Program-made: the position numbers and the translations under genes
Shown: piece by piece, positions 54,410 through 64,000 of the stretch
Numbering within the stretch: position 1 is the first letter of the stretch
How the letters are laid out: each line of letters begins with the position of its first letter
Assembly (NCBI GenBank): GCA_963971535.1
Contig: OZ020591.1
Location: 19,534,290 to 19,598,289 of the forward strand
Origin: Notolepis coatsorum
Lineage: Eukaryota; Chordata; Actinopteri; Aulopiformes; Paralepididae
DNA: 64,000 nucleotides
Reading direction: 5' to 3'
The notes under the pieces: generated by a model
What the model was told of the DNA's origin: nothing
What the model saw: only the letters and a program-made list of their open reading frames with translations
Database searches by the model: none

Positions 54410-55195
54410 GCCTTATTCTGAGGCAGGCACCAGTAAGCATAGCCCACTGATCGGTCGTTCCAACGTGCTAGTTCTTTATCAGGGTCAACAGGACTGTCCG
54501 CGGTAAGTCGGTCAGGAAGTCTCAGCCGGCTTTCCCAGGTTTCCCTGCTCCGTCTTCTCTTATAATTTTTTCTCTTGGAAACTGGCATGATTGCAAGTGT
54601 TTGGCCATCACCGGCCCCGGTAACACCATGTGTTTCCAGAGAAACCATTCCACTGCCGGTTGACATACCTGTTTCAACTGTCTTTTGTCCTTCATCCTCT
54701 TCATCTTCATCAGATAGATTATATAATTGCTCTTTCATTTTTCCTTTGTCATGGTGTTCAATTGAACATGCCTCCTTTTCTTGACCATGTGTTTGTTTGT
54801 CTGAATTCAAGACTTCTTTAACAAATGTGTCTATCATTTGATAAGCTTCTTCAGGTAGTTGGTTTTCCATTTCTTTGTCATCGCTGACCGGTTGGTTTTC
54901 CATTTCTTTGTCTTTGTTTTCATTGTCAGAGGCTCCTATAGTGATGTCAAAACTCTTGCTCTGCGTCTCGTATTCTTTTGAAGTTGTATCATCTTTCTTT
55001 GATGTTCTGTCTTTCTTCCCTCTCTGAGACTCATCAGTGGTCAGATAATCATCTATTGGCTCATCCTCCACAGAATCTACAATCTGATATGAATCCCACA
55101 CTTCTTCTGATACTTCTATCTTGGATCTGCTCTTTCTCGTTGGCTTGTCATCTCTTTTAGCCGTTGCAACCTCTTTTCTAGGTGTTTTTCTCTTT
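54406..55195 (-). pseudogene. Gag-like protein of the pol-less element, C-terminal part
   Basis: The frame can be read from the region of 55195 (KPTRKSRSKIEVSEEVWDSY) to the stop at 54406. It is highly charged, with two copies of DKEMENQ, a lysine/arginine patch (SKRKNYKRRRSRETWESR) and an end RSVGYAYWCLPQNKA. No known domain. It is in a different frame from 55116-56237; a frameshift at about 55150-55195 separates what was probably one protein. Confidence 0.6.
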
Positions 55196-56237
55196 TTCCT
55201 GACTCAGAATCCCTGACATGAGTGTCACTCTTCTTTGGTGGTTTGTTCTCTTCTTCATCATCATTGTCCCCATCATCATCGTCGTCTGGTTCATTCTGAG
55301 GAAGTCTCTGGGAAGGACCCAGCAGGTCACCCACCACCATCCACTCCCTGGAGGGGACATGAGGCGCGATTGCTTTGTCGTCCTCTTCTTCATCATCGAC
55401 GTCATCATCGACGCCGTCCTCTTCCTCACCGCCCCCATCACCATTGTCCTCTGGTTCATTCTGAGGAAGTCTCTGGGTAGGACCCAGCAGGTCACCTTCA
55501 ACCCATCCAATCCGCTCCTTGGAGGGAACATGAGATGTGATGAAATCGTCATCCTCATCTTCATCCTTGCTGCACTCTTCTTCATCGCTGTCCTCTTCTT
55601 CATCGCTGTCCTCTTCTTCATCATCGTTGTCCTCCTCACCGTCCCCATCATCATCATCGTCTGGTTCATTCTGAGGAACTGTCTGGGAAGGACCCAGCAG
55701 GTCACCCTCCACCATCCACACCCTGGAGGGGACATGAGGCGCGATCGCTTTGTCGTCCTCTTCTTCATCATCGACGTCATCATCGACGCCGTCCTCTTCC
55801 TCACCGCCTCCATCACCATTGTCCTCTGGTTCATCACTGTCCTCTCCTCTGGACTCCGACCATGACTTGCGAAGTTCAAGGGGGAGTTTACGTATTTTGT
55901 ACTCGCACTCCTTGGAGCTGAAATCAACACAGTGATTAATAAAAACATTATCAGCATCATTATTATGATATTCATTGGCCGGCTCAATGCCGCGCCTCTC
56001 AGTCAAGACTCTTATCGATGATGCTTGCTTGGCTGCTTGCTTGGCTTGTCTGTTTTCCAATTCCAATGTTTCATATTTCAAATCTCTTTGTTGTTTCTCA
56101 AGCTCTTGTTTTTTCTTTAAATTGGCAAGACGTACCATTAAGCTTGCCTTTTCAGCTTCAGCCTCTCTTAGCATAGATGAGGCTGTCTTCATACCTCCAT
56201 GACTGGTTTGCCTCTTCCTCATCTTGGCTTCAGACAT
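55116..56237 (-). CDS. Gag-like coiled-coil protein with acidic repeats (373 aa)
   Basis: Begins MSEAKMRKRQTSHGGMKT. Residues about 20-85 form a coiled coil (ASLMVRLANLKKKQELEKQQ) like that opening BEL-type gag proteins. From about residue 125 three copies of a roughly 65-70 residue unit follow: a long D/E run, then HVPSREWMVxGDLLGPSQRL and PQNEP. The frame ends at 55116 after a probable frameshift, with related coding continuing in another frame. Function unknown; the acidic runs and missing zinc knuckle are unlike ordinary gag. Confidence 0.7.
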   Translation of the reverse strand: MSEAKMRKRQTSHGGMKTASSMLREAEAEKASLMVRLANLKKKQELEKQQRDLKYETLELENRQAKQAAKQASSIRVLTERRGIEPANEYHNNDADNVFINHCVDFSSKECEYKIRKLPLELRKSWSESRGEDSDEPEDNGDGGGEEEDGVDDDVDDEEEDDKAIAPHVPSRVWMVEGDLLGPSQTVPQNEPDDDDDGDGEEDNDDEEEDSDEEEDSDEEECSKDEDEDDDFITSHVPSKERIGWVEGDLLGPTQRLPQNEPEDNGDGGGEEEDGVDDDVDDEEEDDKAIAPHVPSREWMVVGDLLGPSQRLPQNEPDDDDDGDNDDEEENKPPKKSDTHVRDSESGKREKHLEKRLQRLKEMTSQRERADPR

Positions 56238-56369
56238 TGTTATTTATTCTTTTTATTTTTCATTTATCCTTTTGTAATTTGAATGTTGCATTCACTTAGC
56301 ATGACTTCAGAGCCTTCAAAGAGGGTTTGCGTTTCTTCCTGCTTATGAATGCAGTAATGTAGTATAGCA

Positions 56370-56900
56370 TTTGACACACCTACAATGTCCAAGAGAACAA
56401 TTTAGTTTCCACACGTCCAGTGATGACACTAATTACGATGGCTCCACTTCCAAACAATACGGCACACAGTCAGTTCCATATCCACAATATCATAATCAAT
56501 CAATCAACGTTATTTCGTTTCCACACGTCCAGAGTGACATTAATTGCAATGGTTCCAAATATTACGGCATCCAATATGTTCCATCATCCACAGCATCACA
56601 ATTAATCAATTTGTTTCCATAGTCCATTGCTGTATCGGAATTAAATCAGTCCATTGCGCCATTTAGTTTCCACACGTCCAGACAACATTAATTGCGATGG
56701 TTCCACATATTAATACAGCACATAGTCCGTTCCATAATCCACAGTATCGCAATTCAATTAGTCTGACGCTGTCTAGTTTCCACACGGCGAGAGTGACTGA
56801 CAACATTAATTGCAATGGTTCCACATATTACGGCGTCCAATACGTTCCATAATCCACAGCATCACAATTAATCAATTTGTCAGTCTGATGTTACAATACT
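56370..56900. repeat. Imperfect ~120-bp tandem repeats in the 5' leader
   Basis: Four or five units share tttccacacgtccag, gacattaattgcaatggttcc and ccatatccacaat-type blocks. A second, shorter duplication (tcaattcctttatccaggtc) is at about 57800-57920. The BEL element has leader repeats at the same place. Confidence 0.85.
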
Positions 56901-56954
56901 CAACAGCGTTCCCACGGAAGCGCAACAATGTAGCAATGTCCCGAGTCACGTTTC

Positions 56955-57745
56955 ATTTAGGGCTGTCAGTTTATCGTGTTAATTAGATTAATTAATTACA
57001 CAGCAAATTATCGCGTTATGAAAATTAACTCACAATTAATTACAAAAAAAATATTATAATCTTTTTTTGTATCTCATTCATTCCATAATAATGTAGAATA
57101 CACATTTACAGACTTTTTTTAATATGGTCCATTTGCATGTTCTTGGTATCTGATTCTAGGGACATCTATGAATCTCATGGAATGTATTCCCAGTGTCAGA
57201 AATACTGTGGGCTAGATCCACAAAGAATGGATTGCACGGTGCAAGTTGCACCCTTACTTACAATTCATTATGAATTGAAAATGGGGGACCCTGATGTAAA
57301 CAAGACGAAAGTCTTTCTCTGGTCTGCATCCCCTTAACAATTGTGTGTATTGAGCCGTACTGTATTGTACCCATTCTGCAATCTGTTAATAACATTTTCA
57401 TTCAATCAATCAATCTGCGCGGTGATTGATTGAATGAACATTTAATTTTGAGTAAATTGTAATGAACCAAATGAGAATATCAATACATTTTTTTTTATCT
57501 TTGACTATGAATAACACCATGCTAAAATTTACCAGACCTGAAAAATCTAAGCAAATTAATAGATGGAAGATGATTAAACAGAAGGTTTTGTACAGTACTG
57601 AATTCTGCCATCCGAACACATGCTATTTGAAATATGACTATAGAATATAGAATATCAGGCATAAAATGGTGCGATTAAAATGCAATTAATTAGATTAATT
57701 AATTACAAATCCTGTAATTAATTAGATTAATTTTTTAATCGCCCA
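56955..57745. mobile_element. hAT-like MITE in the LTR element
   Basis: Starts tttagggctgtcag with ttaattagattaattaatta nearby; the right side repeats attagattaattaattac and ends ttttttaatcgccc. It contains the sequence shared with 31855-32180 and an L2 tail. The right terminus is degraded, so the end is approximate. Confidence 0.55.
57262..57418 (+). mobile_element. L2 LINE 3' end
   Basis: Plus-oriented tail from gaattgaaaatgggggaccc to ttaataacattttcattcaatcaatcaatc. It interrupts the repeat shared with 31855-32180. Confidence 0.87.
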
Positions 57746-58018
57746 ACGTCCAAACAATTCCACTTCGTGGTAGGCCATTATAGCTCTTTGGCGTCCTTCA
57801 ATTCCTTTATCCAGGTCTTCATTAACAGAAGTTTCCAAACAATTTCATCTTCACGGAAGGCTGGTTCAGCTCTTCACGCTACTATCAATTCCTTTATCCA
57901 GGTCTTCATTAACAGAGGTGTTATTCATAAATCTTCTTACCTCTGGTTTCCTTTGGTGAGGGAGGTTGTCCAATTTTATACTCGCATGTCCTTCTTTCGT
58001 GAGGAGTTTTTCCTACTT

Positions 58019-59339
58019 TGTAGTGGCCGACTGTCACTCCCCGAATGTGTAGCCCCTTTCGTGACTTTCGGTTTGCAAGCCTGGGGCTTTTGTGACCGGA
58101 GTCACTTGCTTTTACACCCCGATTACCCAGTAAGGAAACGACCAAGCGTCATCAAGGGGCTCGCGGTGTGTCAAGAATACATCAGATCTGAATTTCAAAG
58201 ATACCCAGCGTACAATATGGGTCTAACACAGCTTCACGATGGGGTCTGGAAGCTCGGAGTTGCTAATAAACAGTTTAAAACATTGTTACTCGACGAGTGG
58301 TATTTACAGACCGAACGTCCATCTCCGCCGTTGGTGTCACAGCGCATGCGCACCAGGCAGCTAATGCCGCGTTCACGTTACTGGGAAGAAGCGGAAGAAC
58401 CAGCTTCCGACTGGGAAAAACCATTCACGTCAGCCTCCTAGTGGTAATTCCTACTAGGACATATGGGATTCTTTTATAGACCCGATATCTCCCACTTCGC
58501 GTCACGAATTGCGGAAGTATGGATGTGGGCGTTTCATCCATATATATATAGAGTCAAAGGGTGAAGGCTTCCTAGTTGTAGCAACGAGATGTCCTCTGGT
58601 TCTTCCGCTTCTTCCCACGTAACGTGAATGCGGCATTAGCTGCCTGGTGCGCATGCGCTGTGACACCAACGGCGGAGATGGACGTTCGGTCTGTAAATAC
58701 CACTCGTCGAGTAACAATGTTTTAAACTGTTTATTAGCAACTCCGAGCTTCCAGACCCCATCGTGAAGCTGTGTTAGACCAATATTGTACGCTGGGTATC
58801 TTTGAAATTCAGATCTGATGTATTCTTGACACACCGCGAGCCCCTTGATGACGCTTGGTCGTTTCCTTACTGGGTAATCGGGGCGTAAAAGCAAGTAACT
58901 CCGGTCACAAAAGCCCCAGGCTTGCAAACCGAAAGTCACGAAAGGGGCTACCGAATGTGCTGACAGGCGTCACGATGCACCCATAATTAGTTCTCTACTC
59001 AGTAACAAAGTTTGTGATGTAAATATAGAAGAATGTCCAAGTTGCGGCTGGTACGGTTTACAGGGTTTTATTGTCCAAAGAAGAATGAATAAATGGTTAA
59101 ATTAGAGCAGTTGTCAGTTGCTCTGTCTATCAGTTCCAAACAGTGAAACAGGTAGGAAAACGTTTCTCCATAACAGGTGCATGAATTACAGTGATCAGCT
59201 AGGTTACTTATAGAGGAGGAGCTATAATGGAGGTGGTGTGCCCCCTAGTGTTCAAACATAAATACAACCTCTAGTCTAAACAATGTAAGTTCTAATATTC
59301 TAACAATATAAATCCAACAAGTCGGTTTCTGCGTCTACA
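58019..59339 (-). repeat. 5' LTR of the pol-less element, split by a foldback element
   Basis: 58019-58049 and 58960-59339 together make 411 bp, the same length as the other LTR, with only scattered substitutions. Confidence 0.9.
58050..58950. mobile_element. Foldback element with 353-bp inverted arms and 9-bp duplication
   Basis: Arms 58050-58402 and about 58598-58950 are near-identical inverse copies starting tagcccctttcgtgac. A perfect 9-bp duplication ccgaatgtg flanks it (58041-58049, 58951-58959), and the uninterrupted site is visible in the other LTR at 52960. A 9-bp duplication with long arms fits Foldback/MULE elements. The centre (58403-58597) has no gene. Confidence 0.92.
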
Positions 59340-59344
59340 TGTAG

Positions 59345-61290
59345 TGTATCTTGTAGACCAGGCCCATTGCAAGTTGCTGTACTCTGTCGTCTACTCTAAG
59401 CCATCCTAGGTTGTCAAAGTGGGCAGGGGTGAGGTGGGTTCTAGGGGTAAGGTCAAGTAGTAGTCTGACCAGTTTGTTTAATGTTTTGTGATGTTTGTAA
59501 TCTTGTTTTTAGCGCCTTTGAGGTGCTTTGGTACCATGAGGTGCAAGCATAGTCGTAGTACCCTTGAATGAGTGCTCCTGCCAGAGTCTTCAGGGTATTC
59601 TTGTTTACCAGAGAGGAGATCCGGTACAAGAATCGAGTTCGTTGGTTGACCTTTTTTATTACATTGGATGCCATTTTGTCACAGGAAAGATTAGCCTCTA
59701 GGATGGAACCTAGGTATGTAATTTCATCTTTCCATGTGACAATATTGTCACCCACTGTAACTGAGAAGCCGTCGGTCTTGCTGAGTTTGTTATTTGAACC
59801 GAAGAGAATGGACTCTGTTTTACCCAGGTGTAATGATAGTTTGTTATCAGCGAGCCAGATGCAGATTTTGCCTAGTTCCGAGCTGAGGGTTTTTTCAACC
59901 TGTAACTTGTTCTTGTCAGAAACCAGCAGGGCTGAGTCGTCCGCGAACAGGAACAAGTTGCAGTCACAAGCTGACGACATGTCATTTGCATAAATTAGGA
60001 ACAGTAGCGGTCCTAGTATGCTTCCTTGTGGAACACCACAGCTCACTGGGAGGGGGGGGGATAGGGTACCGTTTACCTCCACTATCTGTTCTCTCCCCTC
60101 CAGGTAGGATTGCATCCAGCTCACTGATAGACTATCAAAACCAATTGCTTTTAGCTTGTCAATCAGAATGGTGTGATTGACAGTGTCGAAGACCTTTTGT
60201 AGGTCCAGCATGACCATGCCGCAGTATTTGCCCGCGTCCACCTCTTGTTTGATGTGGTCATTCAAATAGAGAAGGCATGTGTCAGTGGAGTGGGATGTTC
60301 TGAAGCCAGATTGGAATTCGTAGATTAGATTTTTTCCCGCGAGGTCTACTTTTCGACCTGTTCGTATACAACTACGCGGTAGTTGCCTGGGTCTAATTTG
60401 CTGCCCTTTTTGTGCAGGGGTGTTACTCTCGCAATTTTGAAGTTTTATGGAGAGGTTTATTATGTGTGTGATGACTGGGGTGATGGCGGCTGCTGAGTCT
60501 CTGAGGAATTTGGAGGGGATATTGTCATGGCCAGTGGCCTTGTTAGGTTGGAGGGCGCTCAGTTTTTTAAGTACCTCAGCTGTTGTTACCATTAGAGAAA
60601 TACAGAAATTAGTAATGAGGATAAACAAAGTTATGTTATATTGTGTTATGTAGTGCTGTATTATATTCACTGCTGTCAAGTGAATCAAGTTTTTTTTCTA
60701 ATCTTTTTTTAATATAAGTAAAAGTATATTCTATATTGTAATATACTAAATTATGTTATATCTAGTCAAATTAATGGAAGAACAAATATAAATGTAAGGG
60801 GGTAGGGATCAATAAGCTTACCTTCCCTCTACTCCTTTTTTTGGACATGTCTGCTAACCAAACACATTGCTCTTGACCTTTTGTTTATAATTCCTTTTTC
60901 AGTTTTTTTAATGTTTTTTTATTTGTTGTTATGATTGTTTGGTTTGACGGAACAAGATACCGTGATTTGTTTGGAGGAAATGGAGAATTACATGTTCAAA
61001 AATAAACTTTTCATTCATTCATTCATTCATTCATTCATTCATTCATTTCTAGTTTGAAATCGTCTTTGCGGACCCCTAGATTATTGTAGTAGGCTATGAT
61101 GTGTTCTACCCCAAAATGCCCTGAGTGGGAGGGTAGTTTCTTTACCAGTGTTGTGGCTATGTATGTGAAGAAAATTTGTAAGTAATTGGCTACATCCAGC
61201 TTGTCTGTGAATGAATGAATTAATGAATTCTCTATACCTCTCTGGAGACAGCTGTGTCTGTGGATGGTGGCGGTGTGAGGCAGCACGAAA
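59345..61290 (-). pseudogene. L2 copy B reverse transcriptase
   Basis: Minus strand. The N-terminal linker (ANYLQIFFTYIATTLVKKLP) is at 61050-61290. After the 60596-61049 insert: VTTAEVLKKLSALQPNKATG, a damaged palm (CESNTPAQKGQQIRP), FQSGFRTSHSTD, MLDLQKVFDTVNH, CGVPQGSILGPLL, FLFADDSALL (FADD at the catalytic site), LADNKLSLH and TYLGSILEA. It copies its RNA by target-primed reverse transcription in intact relatives. A frameshift near 59460 and a deletion in the palm make this copy dead. Confidence 0.9.
60596..61049 (+). mobile_element. Insertion ending in (CATT)n
   Basis: Splits the L2 reverse transcriptase between KLEM and VTTAEV. It ends aataaacttttcattcattcatt, about ten CATT units to 61047, in the style of a LINE tail in plus orientation. 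No frame recognised. Confidence 0.5.
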
Positions 61291-61490
61291 ATGCTCAGTC
61301 GAATAATGATGAACTTTTAGCCAAACTTTGACATTCACTCTTTTAATTTTGATCCTGAATTAATTTGAACTTCAATAGTCTTCCTTGTTGAAGCAAAACG
61401 GTGTTTTTTCTCGCATCGGGCAGTGTTTTGACAGGGGCGCGTCGGCCGTCGGTCTACACACACCGAGCTCACCTGTAATCAATCGGTGTC

Positions 61491-63080
61491 ATGACGAGCC
61501 CGATGGAGGTGGCGGTGCCGGTGGAAATCAACCTGGAGACACTGTGGAGGGCTATTCAGGGATTCAGCACTAAATTGGATTCTAAGGTGGACCCCATATA
61601 CAACAAACTGGATGTAATCCAGACAAAACTGGACACTCTGGGGGATCACGTATGCGAGCTGGAGACACGGGTCAGTGCCACTGAAGATAATACACAGGAT
61701 CAAATGAAGCGCATAAAACAGCTCGAAAAAAAGGTGGATTATCTGCTCACAGAACTCTGAGAACAGGAGCAGGGCTCTGAATCTGCGCTTTGTGAACATT
61801 ACCGAGGGCCGCGAGGGTATAGACGTCACCCATTTTATGTCTCTAATGATTCCCGAGCTTCTGGGGAAAAATAACTTTCCGGAGCCCCTGGCCATTGCAA
61901 CGGCACACCGAATTGGTCGGCTGGAGTCCAAAGATGACGACGACGGGGCCGCAAGGAACAGACGCGGCGCTGGATCCGACAGCCAGAGGGACCAGACTCA
62001 CCGCAAGAGAGACACCAACCCCAGCAGGCCACGTGAGCGGATCGGCGCGGCCGAGAAATCCGCTCTTCGCTCTTTAAAGCTTGGTCCGCTCCGCTAATCG
62101 CTCATGTTGACCCCGCCCCCAAGTCGCTCTCCGCTCCCTCACCGCTCACCTTGAATCGAGCGCTCCCCGCGCCAGATCGCTCGGCTTTTTTAAAAAAAAT
62201 TTTGGAGCATGGTGTAAATTAGCTCAAACTACAACAGTCTACACCCCCTGGGCCCCTTAACAATTGTTTGTATTGAGCAGCATTGTAATTGTACCCATTC
62301 TGCAATGTTAAATAACGTTGTTTATCCATTCACTAGCTCTATTAAGCGATGATAGTTAGCCAAGCCACAATGCTATGGTCGCTGCCATTAACGTTAGCAT
62401 GTAAGCTAACGACAACAACAATGGCGTCGATACTTTTCTAACAGGAGTGAGTGAAGGAGGAGGAGTGAAGCCTGAACAGGATATCACAGGTTCACCCTTC
62501 TCAATTCTCATTGGTTGAAAATGGCCTTCATGTTTGTACATCGCCATCTGTTGCTTTGGCATTGTACTACATGTATATTATTACATCAGTGTTAAACCAC
62601 TGTGTGAGCGTCCCGGAGTGGATTGGAGCGGAGGAGAACTCTCGCTCCGGACGTCGCGCCGACCCATTTTAAAACCCACTCCTCGCTCACTTCAAAACCG
62701 CCCGCTCCGCTCCCCGCGCCGCTCACGCTCCGATCCGCTCACATGGCCTGAACCCCAGACATCGGCACATCCTCATTAAATTCTACAGGTACCAGGATAG
62801 AGCCAGGATCATGAGTCTTGCTAGAGAGAAGAAGGACTTGCTTTACATGGGAAATCGCGTCTATATTTTTCCCGACTACAGCAAGGCAATGCATGACAAA
62901 CGCCGAAGTTTCATCACCGTAAAGAAGAAACTGCGGGAAAGGGGGTTCGAGTACGCCCTGCGTGGCAGTACACTTGAAGTGAAGATGGATGGCAGATGGA
63001 GGAGGTTCAACTCTCACGAGGAGGCAGAGGCCGTCTTGCTGCCAACATCAGCGAACTCTTCCTTGAATTCGACAAGTTAA
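61491..63080 (+). pseudogene. L1-type LINE ORF1, broken by a frameshift and a hAT MITE
   Basis: Begins MTSPMEVAVPVEINLETLWR. Residues about 30-88 are a coiled coil (KLDVIQTKLDTLGDHVCELE). A one-base shift at about 61757 moves the frame to NLRFVNITEGREG, LLGKNNFPEPLAI and TAHRIGR, the RRM signature. A hAT MITE (62025-62750) then interrupts; without it and one duplication the frame continues to RHILIKFYRYQDRARIM, GNRVYIFPDYSKA and a C-terminal domain ending at 63080. The protein would coat LINE RNA. Confidence 0.85.
62025..62750. mobile_element. hAT MITE in LINE ORF1
   Basis: Inverted ends caggccacgtgagcggatcg / cgatccgctcacatggcctg with one mismatch. A perfect 8-bp duplication aaccccag flanks it (62017-62024, 62751-62758). 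The inside has ccgctcc-rich subterminal repeats and a weak L2-tail match at 62258-62320. Confidence 0.93.
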
Positions 63081-63563
63081 ACATACCAGAGAACTGAAGT
63101 GTACTCGTCCTCCTGAGTGAGTGTTTACTAAAGTTTCCCTTCAATGTGGAGACATCGTTTGTCAGTCTTTGATTTATTGCCAAAGCTGTACATGACAGTC
63201 CTTGTCCCGAACTCTCAAAGCTGTATGAGCCCAGCCTATAAAGGGGCGATTTAATTTAAATTGATTTAATTTAATTAAACCTAATTTGAGCATTATATTG
63301 CGTCATTCGTTTAGCTATATTTCCTTTCCTTTTATCGATTCAGACTGAGCAGAAGTGGTGGTAAGATTTAGACCACCTAAGCCATGGCTGGTTCATTTAG
63401 TAACCAAGCAGTTTTATTTTTTATTTTCTATTTTCCTTTTTGTTTTGTATGTGTACGTGTATGAATGTGTGTGTGAAGTGTGTAGGCTATACTCTCGGTC
63501 ACGGTAGAAGTCAGAGACACTCCCTGATTACTTTCCCCATGTGCATTGGTTCAGTTTTACATC
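63081..63563 (+). other. LINE inter-ORF spacer
   Basis: AT-rich with T runs before the next start codon. No gene seen. Confidence 0.55.
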
Positions 63564-64000
63564 ATGGCCAGTGCAGATGACAGTGATTGCCTTGAAGCTA
63601 AATTTGACAGTTTTGAGTACACCGACTATAAATCCCATACACAGGTCAATGAAATAGACCCGGACAACAATTTTTTTACAATGTCAAATAACGAATGCCA
63701 ATATTACACCGCCAGTAAATTCAACAGTAAGATCAATGTGGCAAACAACATATCACTGATCCATTTTAATAGTAGAAGCCTTCCCAGAAACTTTGATTCC
63801 ATAAAAAGTTATCTAAAGGAATTTGATAAACCATTCAGTATCATAGCTATTTCTGAGACTTGGCTGAAGCCTGACAATTACTTAGATTTTAACATGTGTG
63901 GTTATGAAATGTTTTGGGTAAATAGAAACAGCAAAGACAGAGGAGGGGTGGTATTGTACATTGATAGTAATCTGTGCTGTAAAAAGGTTAGCGATATGTC
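63564..64000 (+). CDS. LINE ORF2, endonuclease N-terminus (runs off the window)
   Basis: An open frame from ATG 63564 to the window end (145 codons), starting MASADDSDCLEAKFD. Residues about 70-145 show an APE-type endonuclease: ISLIHFNSRSL (the N of the first motif), IIAISETWLKP (catalytic E), and RNSKDRGGVVLYI. The HFNSRSL form is typical of jockey/L2/I-type LINEs rather than the SWN form of the LINE-1 at 23685. It follows the L1-type ORF1 by 480 bases in the same orientation, so they are probably one element. The reverse transcriptase lies beyond the window. Confidence 0.82.
   Translation, partial: MASADDSDCLEAKFDSFEYTDYKSHTQVNEIDPDNNFFTMSNNECQYYTASKFNSKINVANNISLIHFNSRSLPRNFDSIKSYLKEFDKPFSIIAISETWLKPDNYLDFNMCGYEMFWVNRNSKDRGGVVLYIDSNLCCKKVSDM

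Larger units (their letters stand above)
52943..59339 (-). mobile_element. LTR retrotransposon without recognisable pol
   Basis: Two LTRs of 411 bp each (52943-53353; 58019-59339 minus a 910-bp insertion) start TGTAG and end CTACA. A perfect 5-bp duplication tgtag flanks it (52938-52942, 59340-59344). On the minus strand a purine-rich aaggggccgg precedes the 3' LTR. The interior carries a coiled-coil, acidic-repeat gag-like frame and nothing resembling protease, polymerase or integrase; a LINE fragment sits where pol would be. Probably mobilised in trans by a relative. Confidence 0.88.
52155..61290 (-). mobile_element. L2 LINE copy B, split by later insertions
   Basis: From the tail (TTGA repeats at 52157-52178, TTAATAAA) through 52942, then 59345-60595 and about 61050-61290. 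The gaps are an LTR element (52943-59339 with its 5-bp duplication tgtag) and a segment at 60596-61049. Copy A shows the uninterrupted order at the LTR site (gtcgtgtagtgtatcttgta). Confidence 0.88.

Noticed and set aside
55218..55865. Plus-strand frame of 215 codons with several apparent membrane helices
   Set aside because: Antisense of the acidic D/E repeats: GAT/GAA codons read backwards give Ile, Phe and Val. The minus frame has a coherent coiled-coil head and explains the sequence better.
57767..58441. 224-codon plus-strand frame
   Set aside because: It crosses from the LTR element leader through the LTR and into the foldback arm, three unrelated sequences.
59568..59993. Plus-strand 141-codon frame
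   Set aside because: Antisense shadow of the L2 reverse transcriptase.

Overview
The window looks like teleost fish chromosomal DNA. It carries the 3' half of one ordinary vertebrate gene, a monocarboxylate transporter most like SLC16A12, in spliced exons at 895-7517 (+). Almost everything else is transposable elements, their relics and tandem repeats. The element families seen (L2 and L1/Tx1-like LINEs, a BEL/Pao LTR element, an ISL2EU-type THAP/YqaJ transposon, hAT and TTAA-type MITEs, a tRNA-derived SINE) together fit a ray-finned fish. Species cannot be told from the sequence.

Layout. 1-7517: minisatellite, four SLC16A12-like exons, and introns filled with microsatellites, TTAA foldback MITEs and a LINE-1 relic. 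7860-14531: MITEs, a hAT element carrying a Ty3/Gypsy gag fragment (9056-9777), a 20-bp minisatellite, an L2 tail, a solo LTR and a SINE. 14641-39905: one roughly 1.1 kb, 29-bp-unit minisatellite split by two very large insertions. The first (15283-29729) is a hAT element with an 8-bp target duplication; it was itself hit by a complete ISL2EU transposon (15429-21586) and by a full-length LINE-1 (22207-28415, 16-bp target duplication, 27-A tail). The second (29831-39483) is a BEL/Pao retrotransposon on the minus strand, whose 3' LTR holds a hAT MITE, which in turn holds a TTAA MITE.

40126-49650: another TTAA MITE, a LINE-1 relic, and a LINE reverse transcriptase gene cut in two by a 4.8 kb hAT element (8-bp target duplication), then two L2 copies tail to tail. 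50979-52024: a 47-bp minisatellite. 52155-61290: a minus-strand L2 copy split by a 6.4 kb LTR element lacking any recognisable pol (52943-59339, 5-bp target duplication), whose 5' LTR carries a 901-bp foldback element with a 9-bp duplication. 61345-64000: the 5' part of a LINE, with an L1-type ORF1 (broken by a frameshift and a hAT MITE) and the endonuclease start of ORF2 running off the window.

The most notable unit is the ISL2EU transposon. Both of its genes can be spliced by eye into uninterrupted reading frames: a 482-residue THAP-DDE transposase with all three catalytic acids, and, convergent to it, a 524-residue SWIM zinc-finger plus YqaJ-nuclease protein in seven exons with its catalytic D, E, K and QxQ residues. 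Target duplications and terminal repeats read directly from the sequence allow a relative insertion history for most of the window. All family names rest on motif recognition, not on a database search.
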